Origin: Psychrobacillus vulpis
GTDB lineage: Bacteria > Bacillota > Bacilli > Bacillales_A > Planococcaceae
Reading direction: 5' to 3'
Length of the DNA stretch: 64,000 nt
Assembly (NCBI RefSeq): GCF_006861825.1
Contig: NZ_VDGI01000001.1
Coordinates: forward strand, 140,172 to 204,171
The notes beneath the pieces are model-generated. The model did no database searches, had not been told where the DNA came from, and saw only the letters and a program-made list of their open reading frames with translations. Of the stretch, positions 34,306 through 43,312 are shown piece by piece. The translations under genes were made by a program, and so were the position numbers. Position 1 is the first letter of the stretch. Each line of letters starts with the position of its first letter.

Positions 34306-35049
34306 TTAACGGAAAAGATAAGGTGCATGCTCGTAAATAAATGTATCTTGCTCAATACATCCATCAATATGAACCATTGCAAGTCTTTCTTTTGCTCCAC
34401 TATCAAGCTTTTTAAATACTAATTTTGTATTTGACAGTAACAATGTTTGTTCATCTTGTTCAGTTATATCAAAATATCTTTTCCACTTTTTCATTACTTC
34501 CCTTGGACTCTTTACATGAAACTCACAAGCAGAAATAGATAATTCCACATTACTTGCATTGATTGTTCCATCTTCCTGAAGTAGTTGATAACGTTCAAGA
34601 TCACTCTCTTCCCATTCAATGAAAAATGGAGTTGGCAAGTCATCACTTACTTCTTCTTTTACAAATAGCATTTTCCATTTACGTACTAAACCACTCGCTG
34701 TTTTTCTTTCAGCATGTAAAACTCCAGATGTTTCTATACATTTTAATTCAAGCTGTTGACATAATTCATTTATTTCCGTAGTACGAATGCATATCGTTCC
34801 GAATCCCGGACTGTTTTTGATATCATGTAATAGTAAATTTACTAATGGATGATTAGCGTTCTTTGCAATTTCCTCATGCTCAATTGCAAGCCATTCTATA
34901 TAGCTAGTTTTTGTATAAAGAAGTGCATTATACGTGCCCCAATGAGTATGTTGTCCTCCAACAACTGCATGAAATCCTTTTGCGTTCCAGTCCTCTGCCA
35001 CTTCTTCTGGTTTTTTTGTAACGTGATGAACAATATGATCTAAATACAT
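34306..35049 (-). CDS. VOC/Glyoxalase_3-like domain protein (247 aa)
   Basis: The start MYLDHIVHHV, then HTHWGTYNALLYTKTSYIEWLAIE, is the first half of a vicinal-oxygen-chelate (Glyoxalase_3) fold. A second, weaker module follows to the C-terminus. The putative metal ligands are His in DHIVHHV and Glu in YIEWLAIE. The enzymatic reaction is unknown. Of two adjacent ATGs the second (35049) has better spacing to GAGG. It is cotranscribed with hflX. Confidence 0.78.
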   Translation of the reverse strand: MYLDHIVHHVTKKPEEVAEDWNAKGFHAVVGGQHTHWGTYNALLYTKTSYIEWLAIEHEEIAKNANHPLVNLLLHDIKNSPGFGTICIRTTEINELCQQLELKCIETSGVLHAERKTASGLVRKWKMLFVKEEVSDDLPTPFFIEWEESDLERYQLLQEDGTINASNVELSISACEFHVKSPREVMKKWKRYFDITEQDEQTLLLSNTKLVFKKLDSGAKERLAMVHIDGCIEQDTFIYEHAPYLFR

Positions 35050-35172
35050 CATTGCACCTCTAGTCCATTTTATTTCTATAGTTTTCCTTTTAATCAGTAT
35101 ACATCAAATGAAAAAAAGCATCGATTTATTATCAATGCTTGGACCGTGGACGAACTCAAGAAATTTCAGTTT

Positions 35173-35618
35173 TCCTCCAGTTCCAATAATTCGACGTTGC
35201 CAAATGGGGTTGTCCAATAGCCAATTATAAGAAAGTCGTTGAAACGGCTCCCTTTCCGTGGGCGTTGCCTTAGCCTCCTCGCTGCGCTGCGGGGTCTTCG
35301 ACTAACGCTATTCCCGCTGGAGTGTCGCCTTTTTCAACGATTTTTTAGAATTGAAGAAGTCCTTTTAATTCGACTATGCTATATGAGGTTGTTCAATAGC
35401 CAATTAATAAGAAAGTCGTTGAAACGGCTCCCTTTCCGCGGGCGTTGCCTTAGCCTCCTCGCTGCGCTGCGGGGTCTTCGACTAACGCTATTCCCGCTGG
35501 AGTGTCGCCTTTTCCAACGATTTTCTAGAATTGAAGAAGTCCTTTTAATTCGACTGTGCTATATGAGATTGTCCAATAGCCAATTAATAAGAAAGTCGTT
35601 GAAACGGCTCCCTTTCCG
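35173..35618 (+). repeat. 180-bp tandem array of GC-rich inverted-repeat elements
   Basis: The unit is AT-rich linker (GAAGTCC..TAATTCGAC, GGTTGTCCAATAGCC) plus a ~122-bp element bounded by AGAAAGTCGTTGAAA and TTTCAACGATTTTCTAGAA. GAAGAAGTCC recurs at 35353 and 35533, exactly 180 bp apart. The element cores lie at 35229-35350, 35409-35530 and from 35589; the third resumes after the inserted element. Confidence 0.85.
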
Positions 35619-35778
35619 GAGGCCACTGAAAAACAAAAATTCAGAAAATAAAGTCACCACTTGAGAAGTATATTTGTATCAAAATTGGCATGACGTCCCC
35701 ATAAACACCCTAAAAAGTGAAGGAATTATGGGATTTCGTTTTTATTTTTTGAAAAAAAGTGACTTTTTCAGTGGCCTC
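35619..35778. mobile_element. 160-bp MITE-like element with perfect TIRs and 8-bp target duplication
   Basis: Perfect 15-bp terminal inverted repeats (GAGGCCACTGAAAAA / TTTTTCAGTGGCCTC) are flanked by an 8-bp direct repeat, CCTTTCCG (35611-35618 and 35779-35786). It is inserted in the third copy of the tandem array. The AT-rich interior has no gene, so it is non-autonomous. The autonomous partner is not in the window. Confidence 0.85.
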
Positions 35779-35786
35779 CCTTTCCG

Positions 35787-35880
35787 CGGGCGTTGCCTTA
35801 GCCTCCTCGCTGTACTGCGGGGTCTTCGACTAACGCTATTCCCGCTGGAGTGTCGCCTTTTTCAACGATTTTCTAGAAAT
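35787..35880 (+). repeat. Remainder of the interrupted third repeat copy
   Basis: It continues the element from CGGGCG through GGGGTCTTCGACTAACGC to TTTTTCAACGATTTTCTAG. Confidence 0.8.
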
Positions 35881-36015
35881 GAAAAAGTCCATAATAGTCA
35901 ACTACTGTTTGAGATTTATATTCTCAAGTTGGTCGACCAAGCATTGATTTTTTACCTTTAAAATGTTTAACAGTCTATATCTGTCTATTTCCTGGGAAAT
36001 ATGTCGAGATACTTT

Positions 36016-37647
36016 TTAAACCTCTACCCTTTCCTTCGACATTTCTCTAAGTAGGAATTTTTGAATTTTACCAGAAGCAGTCATTGGATATGTATCCGTA
36101 AATTCAACGTATTTCGGTATTTTATGAAATGATATTTTCCCTTTACAATACTCCTTTAATTGTTCTGAAGTTAGATGTTCACCAGTCTTCAAAATAACCC
36201 ATGCCATTAGTTCTTCTCCGAATTTTGGATCAGGCACTCCAACTACTTGCACATCCTGAATGGATGGATGTTGATATAAAAACTCTTCAACTTCTTTTGG
36301 ATATATATTTTCCCCTCCGCGAATGACCATATCTTTAATACGTCCAGTAATATCGATATAACCATCTTCATCCATTACAGCAATATCTCCAGTGTGTAAC
36401 CAACCATTGGAGTCTATCGTAGAATTTGTAGCTTCCTCATTTTTGTAATAGCCCTTCATAACGAGGTAACCTCTTGTACATAATTCCCCTGGTACTCCGG
36501 CTGGTGTATCTTCCCCTGTTACTGGATCAATAATTTTCACTTCAACTCCAGGATGTGCTTGTCCAACAGTGGATACTCGCTTCTCAATCGAGTCATCTGT
36601 TTTCGATTGCGTAATAACTGGAGAAGATTCTGTTTGGCCATAGGCAATCGTAATTTCGGATGCTCCCATATCTTCCATTACCTTTTTCATCACTTCGATT
36701 GGACAAATTGACCCAGCCATAATTCCAGTTCGCAGAGAAGACAAATCAAACTTAATAAAATCAGGATGATTCAACTCTGCGATAAACATCGTTGGTACAC
36801 CATGTAATGCTGTGCATTTTTCATCTTGCACCATTTGCAACACTTTTCCTGCATCAAATTGCTCGACAATGACCATAGTTGTGCCATGAGTTACAGAAGC
36901 AATCGTTCCCATTACACAACCGAAGCAATGAAAGAATGGGACAGGTATGCATAGTCGATCGCGGTCTGAAAGATGTATATAATCTCCTACAAGTTGACCG
37001 TTATTGACAACATTCTTATGCGTCAGCATTACCCCTTTTGGAAAGCCAGTAGTTCCAGATGTATATTGAATATTTATTACTTCATCATTCGATAATGATT
37101 CCAAAGCATTGTTTAGAACTTCATCGGAAACACCCTCTGCGTGAGCTATTAACTCTGACCATGTATAAATTCCTCGATAGTCGTTTTCACTCATTACAAT
37201 GACACGTTTAAAATGCGGAAGTTTATCGGATTGTATTTTACCTTTTTCCGCGATTTCAATTTCTTTGCATACAGCTTTTAGAATATCTATATACGATGTT
37301 CCTTTATATGACTCACATAAAATAAGTGTTGTCGCGTCAGATTGCTGTAATAAGTATTCTAATTCCTTTTCTTGATAGTTCGTGTTTACTGTAATGAGAA
37401 CAGCACCCATTTTCCCAGTTGCAAACTGGCTAAGTAACCATTCCCTTTTATTGTCCGACCAAATAGCAACATGCTCTCCTTTTTGAATTCCCATGCCGAT
37501 AAATGCTTTTGCTAGTTCGTCAGTCTCTTTGTCAAACTCCTGATATGTTTTACGAATACCATGTTCTGGATATATATAAGCCTCTGTTTCCGGAAACTTT
37601 CTTGCGGCATCTTTGACGATTGCTCCTACTGTTTTTTCATTTAACAA
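36016..37647 (-). CDS. AMP-forming acyl-CoA synthetase, YngI-like (543 aa)
   Basis: This ANL-family enzyme activates a carboxylic acid to acyl-AMP and then acyl-CoA. Motifs: YTSGTTGFPKGVMLTHKN (P-loop, ~197), AYGQTESSP (~340), GWLHTGDIAVMDEDGYI (~420), GRIKDMVIRGGENIYPKEVE and the catalytic lysine in MTASGKIQKF. Length and sequence fit medium/long-chain acyl-CoA synthetases such as B. subtilis YngI. It is cytoplasmic. The exact acid is unknown. It is monocistronic. Confidence 0.9.
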   Translation of the reverse strand: MLNEKTVGAIVKDAARKFPETEAYIYPEHGIRKTYQEFDKETDELAKAFIGMGIQKGEHVAIWSDNKREWLLSQFATGKMGAVLITVNTNYQEKELEYLLQQSDATTLILCESYKGTSYIDILKAVCKEIEIAEKGKIQSDKLPHFKRVIVMSENDYRGIYTWSELIAHAEGVSDEVLNNALESLSNDEVINIQYTSGTTGFPKGVMLTHKNVVNNGQLVGDYIHLSDRDRLCIPVPFFHCFGCVMGTIASVTHGTTMVIVEQFDAGKVLQMVQDEKCTALHGVPTMFIAELNHPDFIKFDLSSLRTGIMAGSICPIEVMKKVMEDMGASEITIAYGQTESSPVITQSKTDDSIEKRVSTVGQAHPGVEVKIIDPVTGEDTPAGVPGELCTRGYLVMKGYYKNEEATNSTIDSNGWLHTGDIAVMDEDGYIDITGRIKDMVIRGGENIYPKEVEEFLYQHPSIQDVQVVGVPDPKFGEELMAWVILKTGEHLTSEQLKEYCKGKISFHKIPKYVEFTDTYPMTASGKIQKFLLREMSKERVEV

Positions 37648-37734
37648 ACAAATCTCCCCTTTGAATGTTATTTCCTATTTTATTATACTATCATAAAATT
37701 CAGATAAAATAGACTTTTACTTATCTGATTGACA

Positions 37735-38010
37735 GAACGCTAAAACATGATAAAATTCTAATTACTTCATCGCTTCAAAGCGTTGAATTACGAAAGTAAT
37801 ACATACGAGTGATTGTCCTAGTAATCTACACGCATACAGAACCAAGAGACTGAACGGTTGGTGGAAGTTCAGGTAGCATGACGGATGAATTACAGCAATC
37901 TAGTAAGCTCGTTTAATGAAGTGGTTGAACAAAAGAATTGTTCAACAAATAGGGTGGTACCGCGGAGTTTTCCTTCGTCCCTAGCTATAGGGATTGAAAG
38001 GATTTTTTTC
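37735..38010 (+). promoter_or_regulatory. T-box riboswitch, probable tyrosine specificity
   Basis: The T-box sequence AGGGTGGTACCGCG (37951-37964) is intact. Stem I carries AAGAGA and the GGTTGGTGGAAG apical motif. Its base is closed by GATTG / CAATC, leaving GAATTACAG as the 3' side of the specifier loop, with TAC (Tyr) at 37891-37893 followed by a purine. A terminator stem (TCCCTA/TAGGGA then TTTTTTT) ends at ~38008. Uncharged tRNA would allow expression of the NhaC-type transporter 35 bp downstream. The codon assignment is tentative. Confidence 0.9.
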
Positions 38011-38044
38011 ATTCCTAAAAACTAAACAATTAGGAGGATTTACA

Positions 38045-39430
38045 ATGTTTCGCATTCGCTCGAAAATATCGCCTTCATTTTTGGAGGCAGCTCTAATTAC
38101 TTCAATAATCGTTATTTCCATGGCAGTTTGTATTATCAAATTTGATGCCGTGCCACATATGCCTATTTTATTGGCAATTCTTTTACTCATGACTTACGGA
38201 CTGATTAAGAAAGTCCCTTTCAAACAACTAGAGGAAGGGCTCATTGAAGGTTCAAAAGCTGGTCTAGGAGCTATCTTCATCTTTTTCTTTATTGGTATCT
38301 TAATTAGTAGTTGGATGATGGGTGGAACGATTCCAACACTTATATTCTTAGGTTTCCAATTTATTTCTCCACATTTTTTCTTTGCGATTGTGTTTTTTAT
38401 CACTTGTATCGTTGGTCTCTCCATCGGAAGCTCTTTAACAACAGTCGCAACGGTTGGTGTTGCTTTTATTGGAATGGCAAGTGCTATGGATATTTCTTTA
38501 GCTATTACAGCTGGTGCAGTCGTTTCAGGTGCTTTTTTTGGAGATAAAATGTCACCGTTATCTGATACTACCAATCTTGCATCCGGTATCCTACAAGTTG
38601 ATTTATTCGAACATATTCGAAATATGGGATGGACAACGATTCCAGCATTTTTTATATCGCTCGTTGGATACGCAATCATTTCTCCCAATAAAGAAATACA
38701 AGAGCTTGATCAAATAAAAGTTTTCCAAGAAGGACTACTTCAAACAGGTATGATTCATTGGTATACATTACTCCCAATTGTTCTACTTGTTATACTTTCT
38801 ATAAAAAAAGTTCCTGCTATTATTGCTCTAGCTTTGACTTCGATAGCAGCAATTTGTATTTCCTATTTCTTTCAATATATTTCTTTTGGAGAAGTACTGA
38901 ATATATTATTTAACGGCTATACATCTAATACAGGAATTGAGACAATCGACTCGCTGCTTACTAGAGGCGGTATTAATAGCATGATGTTTACAATAGGACT
39001 AGTTATACTCGCTTTAAGCATGGGTGGACTTTTATTTACACTTGGCATAGTGCAAAGTTTACTTATGAAAATAGAAAGTGTATTAAAGAGTGTTGGTTCT
39101 GTTATTATGGCCGCAGCATTTACAGGTATAGGTGTGAATACGCTAATAGGAGAGCAGTATTTATCCATTTTACTTACTGGTGAATCATTTCAGGCTCAAT
39201 TTCAAAAAGTCGGTTTAGCAAATAAGAACTTAGCTCGAGTAATGGAAGATGCAGGTACAGTCGTTAACCCGCTTGTTCCTTGGAGTGTATGCGGAATTTT
39301 TATAACAAATGTATTGACCGTATCAACGATCGATTATTTACCATTTGCGTTCTTCTGCTTACTTAGTCCAATCCTTACAATTCTATTTGGCCTGACTGGT
39401 AAAACATTAACTTACATCGAAGAAAAATAA
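38045..39430 (+). CDS. NhaC-family antiporter-like transporter under T-box control (461 aa)
   Basis: A polytopic membrane protein of the NhaC Na+/H+ antiporter family: TTVATVGVAFIGMASAM, GAFFGDKMSPLSDTTNLAS and EDAGTVVNPLVPWSVCG are typical. About 11 helices. AGGAGG lies before the ATG at 38045; longer frames run into the T-box leader. A T-box in front implies an amino-acid role. NhaC homologues behind Tyr T-boxes are predicted tyrosine transporters (published comparative genomics), so I infer tyrosine uptake rather than pH homeostasis. Confidence 0.88.
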   Translation: MFRIRSKISPSFLEAALITSIIVISMAVCIIKFDAVPHMPILLAILLLMTYGLIKKVPFKQLEEGLIEGSKAGLGAIFIFFFIGILISSWMMGGTIPTLIFLGFQFISPHFFFAIVFFITCIVGLSIGSSLTTVATVGVAFIGMASAMDISLAITAGAVVSGAFFGDKMSPLSDTTNLASGILQVDLFEHIRNMGWTTIPAFFISLVGYAIISPNKEIQELDQIKVFQEGLLQTGMIHWYTLLPIVLLVILSIKKVPAIIALALTSIAAICISYFFQYISFGEVLNILFNGYTSNTGIETIDSLLTRGGINSMMFTIGLVILALSMGGLLFTLGIVQSLLMKIESVLKSVGSVIMAAAFTGIGVNTLIGEQYLSILLTGESFQAQFQKVGLANKNLARVMEDAGTVVNPLVPWSVCGIFITNVLTVSTIDYLPFAFFCLLSPILTILFGLTGKTLTYIEEK

Positions 39431-39443
39431 TGATTTGTACAAT

Positions 39444-39485
39444 TAAAGCCCCATTACTTATTTGTTTAAGTAGTGAGGCTTTTAT
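39444..39485 (+). terminator. Terminator of the NhaC-type gene
   Basis: The stem AAGCC.CA.TACTTA / TAAGTAGTGAGGCTT is followed by TTATA. Confidence 0.65.
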
Positions 39486-39528
39486 ACTTTCTATTCCGTT
39501 GGGGTTTTAGGACAATCAAAAAAGTACA

Positions 39529-40134
39529 TTATGGAGTTCGATTTCTTCTAATTAATACAGCAACTATTATTACAATAATGACTGTAATAATTGAAACCCA
39601 TTTCATATCCAAAACATTTCGACTTTCTTCCAATAAGTTTTCTTGGACTGCCGGTTGTTCCATCTTTAAATTGACTTGTACAGTAGGCAATACTCCTTCA
39701 CCTAATGAAGCTAGATCCTCTTCCGCATTACCGGTAGATACCTCCGTAGTTCTGCTACAAGTAATAACCGTTAATGTTCTTTCACCATACATCTCCGAAT
39801 TATTCGCATACACAATGTATTCTGCATTTTCTACAAAAGGATATCCACAATCTCCACCTCCTGAGCCAGTTCTAATAATCACTTGTGATTGATCGATTCC
39901 TTTCCAGCTTTCGAGAACCTCAAATAACACGCCCTTGGTTACATAACCGTTATCTTCTTGACTTTCTTGAATTTCCATCACTTTACCACGAAACACAACT
40001 TCTGTTTGGAGCAAAGCTTTCTCTGGACTGGGGGATTCCACACATGAGCATGCTTTTGCTGTGTTAGGAAATACCATAAAGAGAAACGACAAGCATATGA
40101 AAAGATACAATAGTTGTTTAACTCTTTGAATCAC
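39529..40134 (-). CDS. Surface-anchored TIMP/NTR-like cysteine protein (201 aa)
   Basis: A signal peptide (residues ~1-27) ending TAKA is followed directly by CSCVESPSPEKALLQTEVVFRGKV, the N-terminal Cys-x-Cys of netrin/TIMP-like modules. Four further cysteines lie in GGGDCGY and VITCSRTTE. A C-terminal transmembrane helix (~178-196) and RRNRTP anchor it in the membrane. Bacterial relatives are of unknown function. It is monocistronic with GGAGGGA before the start. Confidence 0.75.
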   Translation of the reverse strand: MIQRVKQLLYLFICLSFLFMVFPNTAKACSCVESPSPEKALLQTEVVFRGKVMEIQESQEDNGYVTKGVLFEVLESWKGIDQSQVIIRTGSGGGDCGYPFVENAEYIVYANNSEMYGERTLTVITCSRTTEVSTGNAEEDLASLGEGVLPTVQVNLKMEQPAVQENLLEESRNVLDMKWVSIITVIIVIIVAVLIRRNRTP

Positions 40135-40270
40135 TATATCCCTCCTTCATACGAAATTACTACTTATTCAAACATTCCATACATCATACTTTAACTCCTT
40201 CTTCTACTCTTAAATGTCGTTGATGTGATACACTAATTCCAAGTATCTTACGAAAAAGAAGGCGGATTTT

Positions 40271-41431
40271 ATGGAATTTCAAGAAATGAAAGAATATTTG
40301 ATAGATCAACTTTTAAATAAACAATTAATCGCAGCAACGATTAGTCAACCACGTGCTAAATCTAACGAAGTAAAACGTGTAAAACTCAAACCAATTGAAA
40401 TAAAAAAGATATATCATATTCAACTAGAGTATCAATACGAACGAATTTTAAAGCATGAAAATATTACATTAGATGAACTTTCAAATTCACTGGATGAGCT
40501 GTTAGAGCAATTTCGTCAAATTCATGCAGATTTTACATCTGAAAAAGTACAAATTCAACTTTCCAAAAAGAACAAAGTTATGTGGAAATCGGAGAAAACA
40601 GACTCTGCAAAAACAGTGAACCTATCACATAATCGGAAAAAGAATTATCTTTTAGATGAAAATACTCCTTACCCTTTCCTTATCCGCTTAGGCGTACAAT
40701 CTACGGATGGTAAAGTAAAAAAGCAAAAGTATGATAAATTCAAGCAAATTAATCGTTTTGTAGAGTTTATCGACGATGCGCTTGTTCACTTACCAAAGGA
40801 TCGACCTGTTCGCATTCTCGATTTTGGATCAGGAAAATCGTATTTAACGTTTGCCCTTTATCACTACTTAAAAATTGAGAGAGGTCTCGATATAAAAGTA
40901 ACTGGTCTTGATTTAAAAAAAGAAGTCATTGAGGAATGTGCAATAATTGCAGAAGATTTAGGCTATGATCAGCTTGAATTTTTAGTTGGAGATATTAATG
41001 ATTACAACGATGAAACTGCTGTAGACATGGTTGTCACTCTGCATGCTTGTGACGTCGCAACAGATATGGCCCTTGCACGTGCAGTAAAATGGGGAGCAAG
41101 TGTAATATTAAGTGTTCCTTGTTGTCAGCACGAGTTGAATAGACAGCTTCAAGCACCAGCTCTTGATATTATGTTAAAGCATGGTCTAATAAAGGAACGT
41201 TTTGCAGCGCTTGCAACGGACTCTATCCGAGCAGAAATCTTAACCATTGTTGGCTATGAAGCACAGCTAGTCGAATTTATCGATATGGAAAACACGCCGA
41301 AAAACATATTGATACGCGCATATAAAACTGGGAAAAAGCAAACAGCTGAACAACTAAAAAGCTATCAACAGTTTAAACAGATGCTAAACGCAAACCCGTT
41401 TTTGGAAAATGAACTAAAAGAGTATATGTAA
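40271..41431 (+). CDS. SAM-dependent methyltransferase, Methyltransf_32-like (386 aa)
   Basis: The C-terminal half is a Rossmann methyltransferase: motif I VRILDFGSGKSYLTFALYHYL (~193), VTGLDLKKEV (motif II), LVGDIND, VVTLHACDVATD, and the VPCCQHEL motif of GSTCD-type (Methyltransf_32) proteins. The N-terminal ~150 residues are helical and lysine-rich (KNKVMWK, NLSHNRKKNYLL), probably for nucleic-acid binding. The substrate is unknown; RNA or protein is possible. The ATG at 40271 follows AAGGCGG. Confidence 0.85.
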   Translation: MEFQEMKEYLIDQLLNKQLIAATISQPRAKSNEVKRVKLKPIEIKKIYHIQLEYQYERILKHENITLDELSNSLDELLEQFRQIHADFTSEKVQIQLSKKNKVMWKSEKTDSAKTVNLSHNRKKNYLLDENTPYPFLIRLGVQSTDGKVKKQKYDKFKQINRFVEFIDDALVHLPKDRPVRILDFGSGKSYLTFALYHYLKIERGLDIKVTGLDLKKEVIEECAIIAEDLGYDQLEFLVGDINDYNDETAVDMVVTLHACDVATDMALARAVKWGASVILSVPCCQHELNRQLQAPALDIMLKHGLIKERFAALATDSIRAEILTIVGYEAQLVEFIDMENTPKNILIRAYKTGKKQTAEQLKSYQQFKQMLNANPFLENELKEYM

Positions 41432-41518
41432 TATGTCCCTATGATAAGAACAATTCAGAATTGTATTCGAACTGTTTCTGACATTGGTAAAAATCAATAT
41501 TTTACTGGAGTTGAATTA

Positions 41519-41782
41519 ATGAAAGAACCAACATTAAAAAAAGTAGCTTATGGTGTTTCGATGGCCATTGCTATTATCCTTGTTCATTTTATCGATGTAC
41601 ATGTTTACTCAATGCATCCTATTTTCACTTTACTTTTAGCCATTTTTATTACTTACTTAGGAATTATGTTTGTGAACAGAAACGAAAAATTCAATCAAAA
41701 AATTTCTAGAACGAAATACAATTTATTAAATGCACTAGTTGTATTTGTTCTTTTTATAGCTTATTTTTCTATAGCACAATAA
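41519..41782 (+). CDS. Small three-helix membrane protein (87 aa)
   Basis: Not assigned to a family. Three hydrophobic segments: ~12-27, ~33-51 and ~68-85, separated by basic stretches (NRNEKFNQKISRTKY). The start MKEPTLKK has CTGGAG 8 nt upstream; an earlier ATG at 41441 has no ribosome binding site. It lies 87 bp after the methyltransferase, possibly on the same transcript. Its terminator appears to be split by a repeat. Confidence 0.7.
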   Translation: MKEPTLKKVAYGVSMAIAIILVHFIDVHVYSMHPIFTLLLAIFITYLGIMFVNRNEKFNQKISRTKYNLLNALVVFVLFIAYFSIAQ

Positions 41783-42013
41783 AGGGGCTGTCCAATAAGT
41801 AAGAAAATTGTTGAAACGTCTCCCTTTCCGCGGGCGTTTCCTTAGCGCTGCGGGGTCTTCAGCTAACGCTATCCCGCAGGAGTGTCGCCTTTTTCAACGA
41901 TTTTCTAGAAATGAAAAGGTATTTATCATCGCTTCGGAAACAACAGGATTGCTAACATAGGAAGGGGTTATCCTCAAAAGTCATTTTTCAATGATTTTCG
42001 GGACAGCCCCTTC
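41783..42013. terminator. Bidirectional terminator stem split by a repeat insertion
   Basis: AAAGGGGCTGTCC (41783-41795) pairs with GGACAGCCCCTT (~42001-42012), but ~205 bp lie between them, including a GC-rich element (41802-41907). The genes on both sides converge on it. Confidence 0.6.
41802..41907 (+). repeat. GC-rich inverted-repeat element within a terminator
   Basis: It is bounded by AGAAAATTGTTGAAAC and TTTTTCAACGATTTTCT, with CTTTCCGCGGGCG, GGGGTCTTC and CCCGCAGGAGTGTCGCC inside. The AGCCTCCTCGC segment is deleted. Confidence 0.8.
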
Positions 42014-42016
42014 CTT

Positions 42017-43312
42017 TTATAATTCTTGTCTTAATGCTTGAATTACATCAATTTTTGTTGCTTTTCTCGCCGGTCTCCACCCTGAAATCATCGCAACCCC
42101 AATGCTGATGATAGATGCTATAACAACTAGCTGCCAAGGAATTAAGGAGAACGTCATCGATAAATCTTGGAACTCCTCTTCCCCTAATGCTGATCCTACT
42201 ACCATTGGCAATATCCAGTTGGCCAAAAAACTTACTGCGTACGAAATGATAACAGCCAATATTGTACCTATAATACCAATCCAGGCACTTTCCATTAAAA
42301 ACAAACGCTGAATCAGTTTTGGACTAGCCCCAATCGCTTTCATGACACCTATTTCACGAGTTCGTTCTGTTACAGCCATTGTCATTGTATTGAAAATACC
42401 GATCGATGATATTAATACTGCGATGGTACCAACAAAGATAAGTCCAATTTTGAATGCCATGAAAAAGACATCTAGCTGCTCTAATTGTTCTGAAACGGAA
42501 TACACGCTATACCCCATTTCTTTTAACTCTTCCGTTACCGATTTAACATGTTCTAAGCTAGAAGTATAGATTTTCGTGCTTGAGAAGAATAAGTCAGTAT
42601 TCCCCTCTTCCATATTAACCTCGTACACTTCTTGTAACTTGTCCTTCCATGATTCATCTAATAATATATTCGTATCAACAATCCAATCCTTTGCAGGTTT
42701 CTCCGTTACCCCTACAATTGTAAAGTCCCATGTTTCTGAGAAAGCTTCTTCTGATTCGTAAGATTGAAGAGACATTGAAACTGTTTTCCCGATTAGTGAC
42801 TCTTTGTAACCTCCAATAGGTTCAGCATCTTCTTCCGTACTCTGCTCCATTTCTTTACGTTCCGCATCCGTTAATAAGTTTTCCGCAAACTGGTAGCCTA
42901 CAACGATTTCATTATCCTTTGTAGGCATACGCCCTTCGGATAGTTTAAGATTTGATTTTTCTTCTTGTGCAAAGTTAGTAAGTAGCATATTCCCTTCAAG
43001 CGAACGATTCTCTATTTGAGAAACTGCCATTGCTTCCATACGTGTTCTTTGCACAATTGCGTTTACATGCTCGACTGCTCCAATTTTGGAAATATCGAGT
43101 TCTTCTCCATCATTTGGATACACTTCCACTTCCGTAATAGCTTGATCTTCTAATATTTCTTTACGCATCGTGTCCTGTATGCCAAATCCAATCGAAGCAA
43201 GGACGATTAAAAATGCACAACCCATCGTGGCGGCAAGTATGGTCATAAATACGCGTAATTTGTTCTTCTTTATATGCTGGCTCACAAAATCGACCTGATC
43301 TTTAAATAACAT
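42017..43312 (-). CDS. MacB/FtsX-type ABC transporter permease (431 aa)
   Basis: One N-terminal transmembrane helix (~20-42) is followed by a large extracellular MacB_PCD domain (~45-270). Three C-terminal helices carry the FtsX signature (TMTMAVTERTREIGVMKAIGASPKLIQRLFL). Such permeases work as mechanotransmitters in lipoprotein or antimicrobial-peptide export. It overlaps the ATPase gene by 11 nt. It is divergent from sigV-rsiV across 200 bp, so a role in envelope defence is plausible but unproven. Confidence 0.88.
   Translation of the reverse strand: MLFKDQVDFVSQHIKKNKLRVFMTILAATMGCAFLIVLASIGFGIQDTMRKEILEDQAITEVEVYPNDGEELDISKIGAVEHVNAIVQRTRMEAMAVSQIENRSLEGNMLLTNFAQEEKSNLKLSEGRMPTKDNEIVVGYQFAENLLTDAERKEMEQSTEEDAEPIGGYKESLIGKTVSMSLQSYESEEAFSETWDFTIVGVTEKPAKDWIVDTNILLDESWKDKLQEVYEVNMEEGNTDLFFSSTKIYTSSLEHVKSVTEELKEMGYSVYSVSEQLEQLDVFFMAFKIGLIFVGTIAVLISSIGIFNTMTMAVTERTREIGVMKAIGASPKLIQRLFLMESAWIGIIGTILAVIISYAVSFLANWILPMVVGSALGEEEFQDLSMTFSLIPWQLVVIASIISIGVAMISGWRPARKATKIDVIQALRQEL

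Larger units (their letters stand above)
35053..36015. other. Gene-free region filled by a tandem repeat array
   Basis: These ~960 bp hold a 180-bp tandem array of GC-rich elements (35173-35618, continuing 35779-35880) interrupted by a 160-bp element. Open frames of 141 and 95 codons here are artefacts of the repeat, whose period is a multiple of three. The final ~130 bp are AT-rich with no visible signal. Confidence 0.8.

Noticed and set aside
35239-35664. 141-codon protein-like frame with internal repeats
   Set aside because: It is translated GC-rich repeat DNA with a period divisible by three. There is no ribosome binding site, and the same sequence recurs in both orientations elsewhere.
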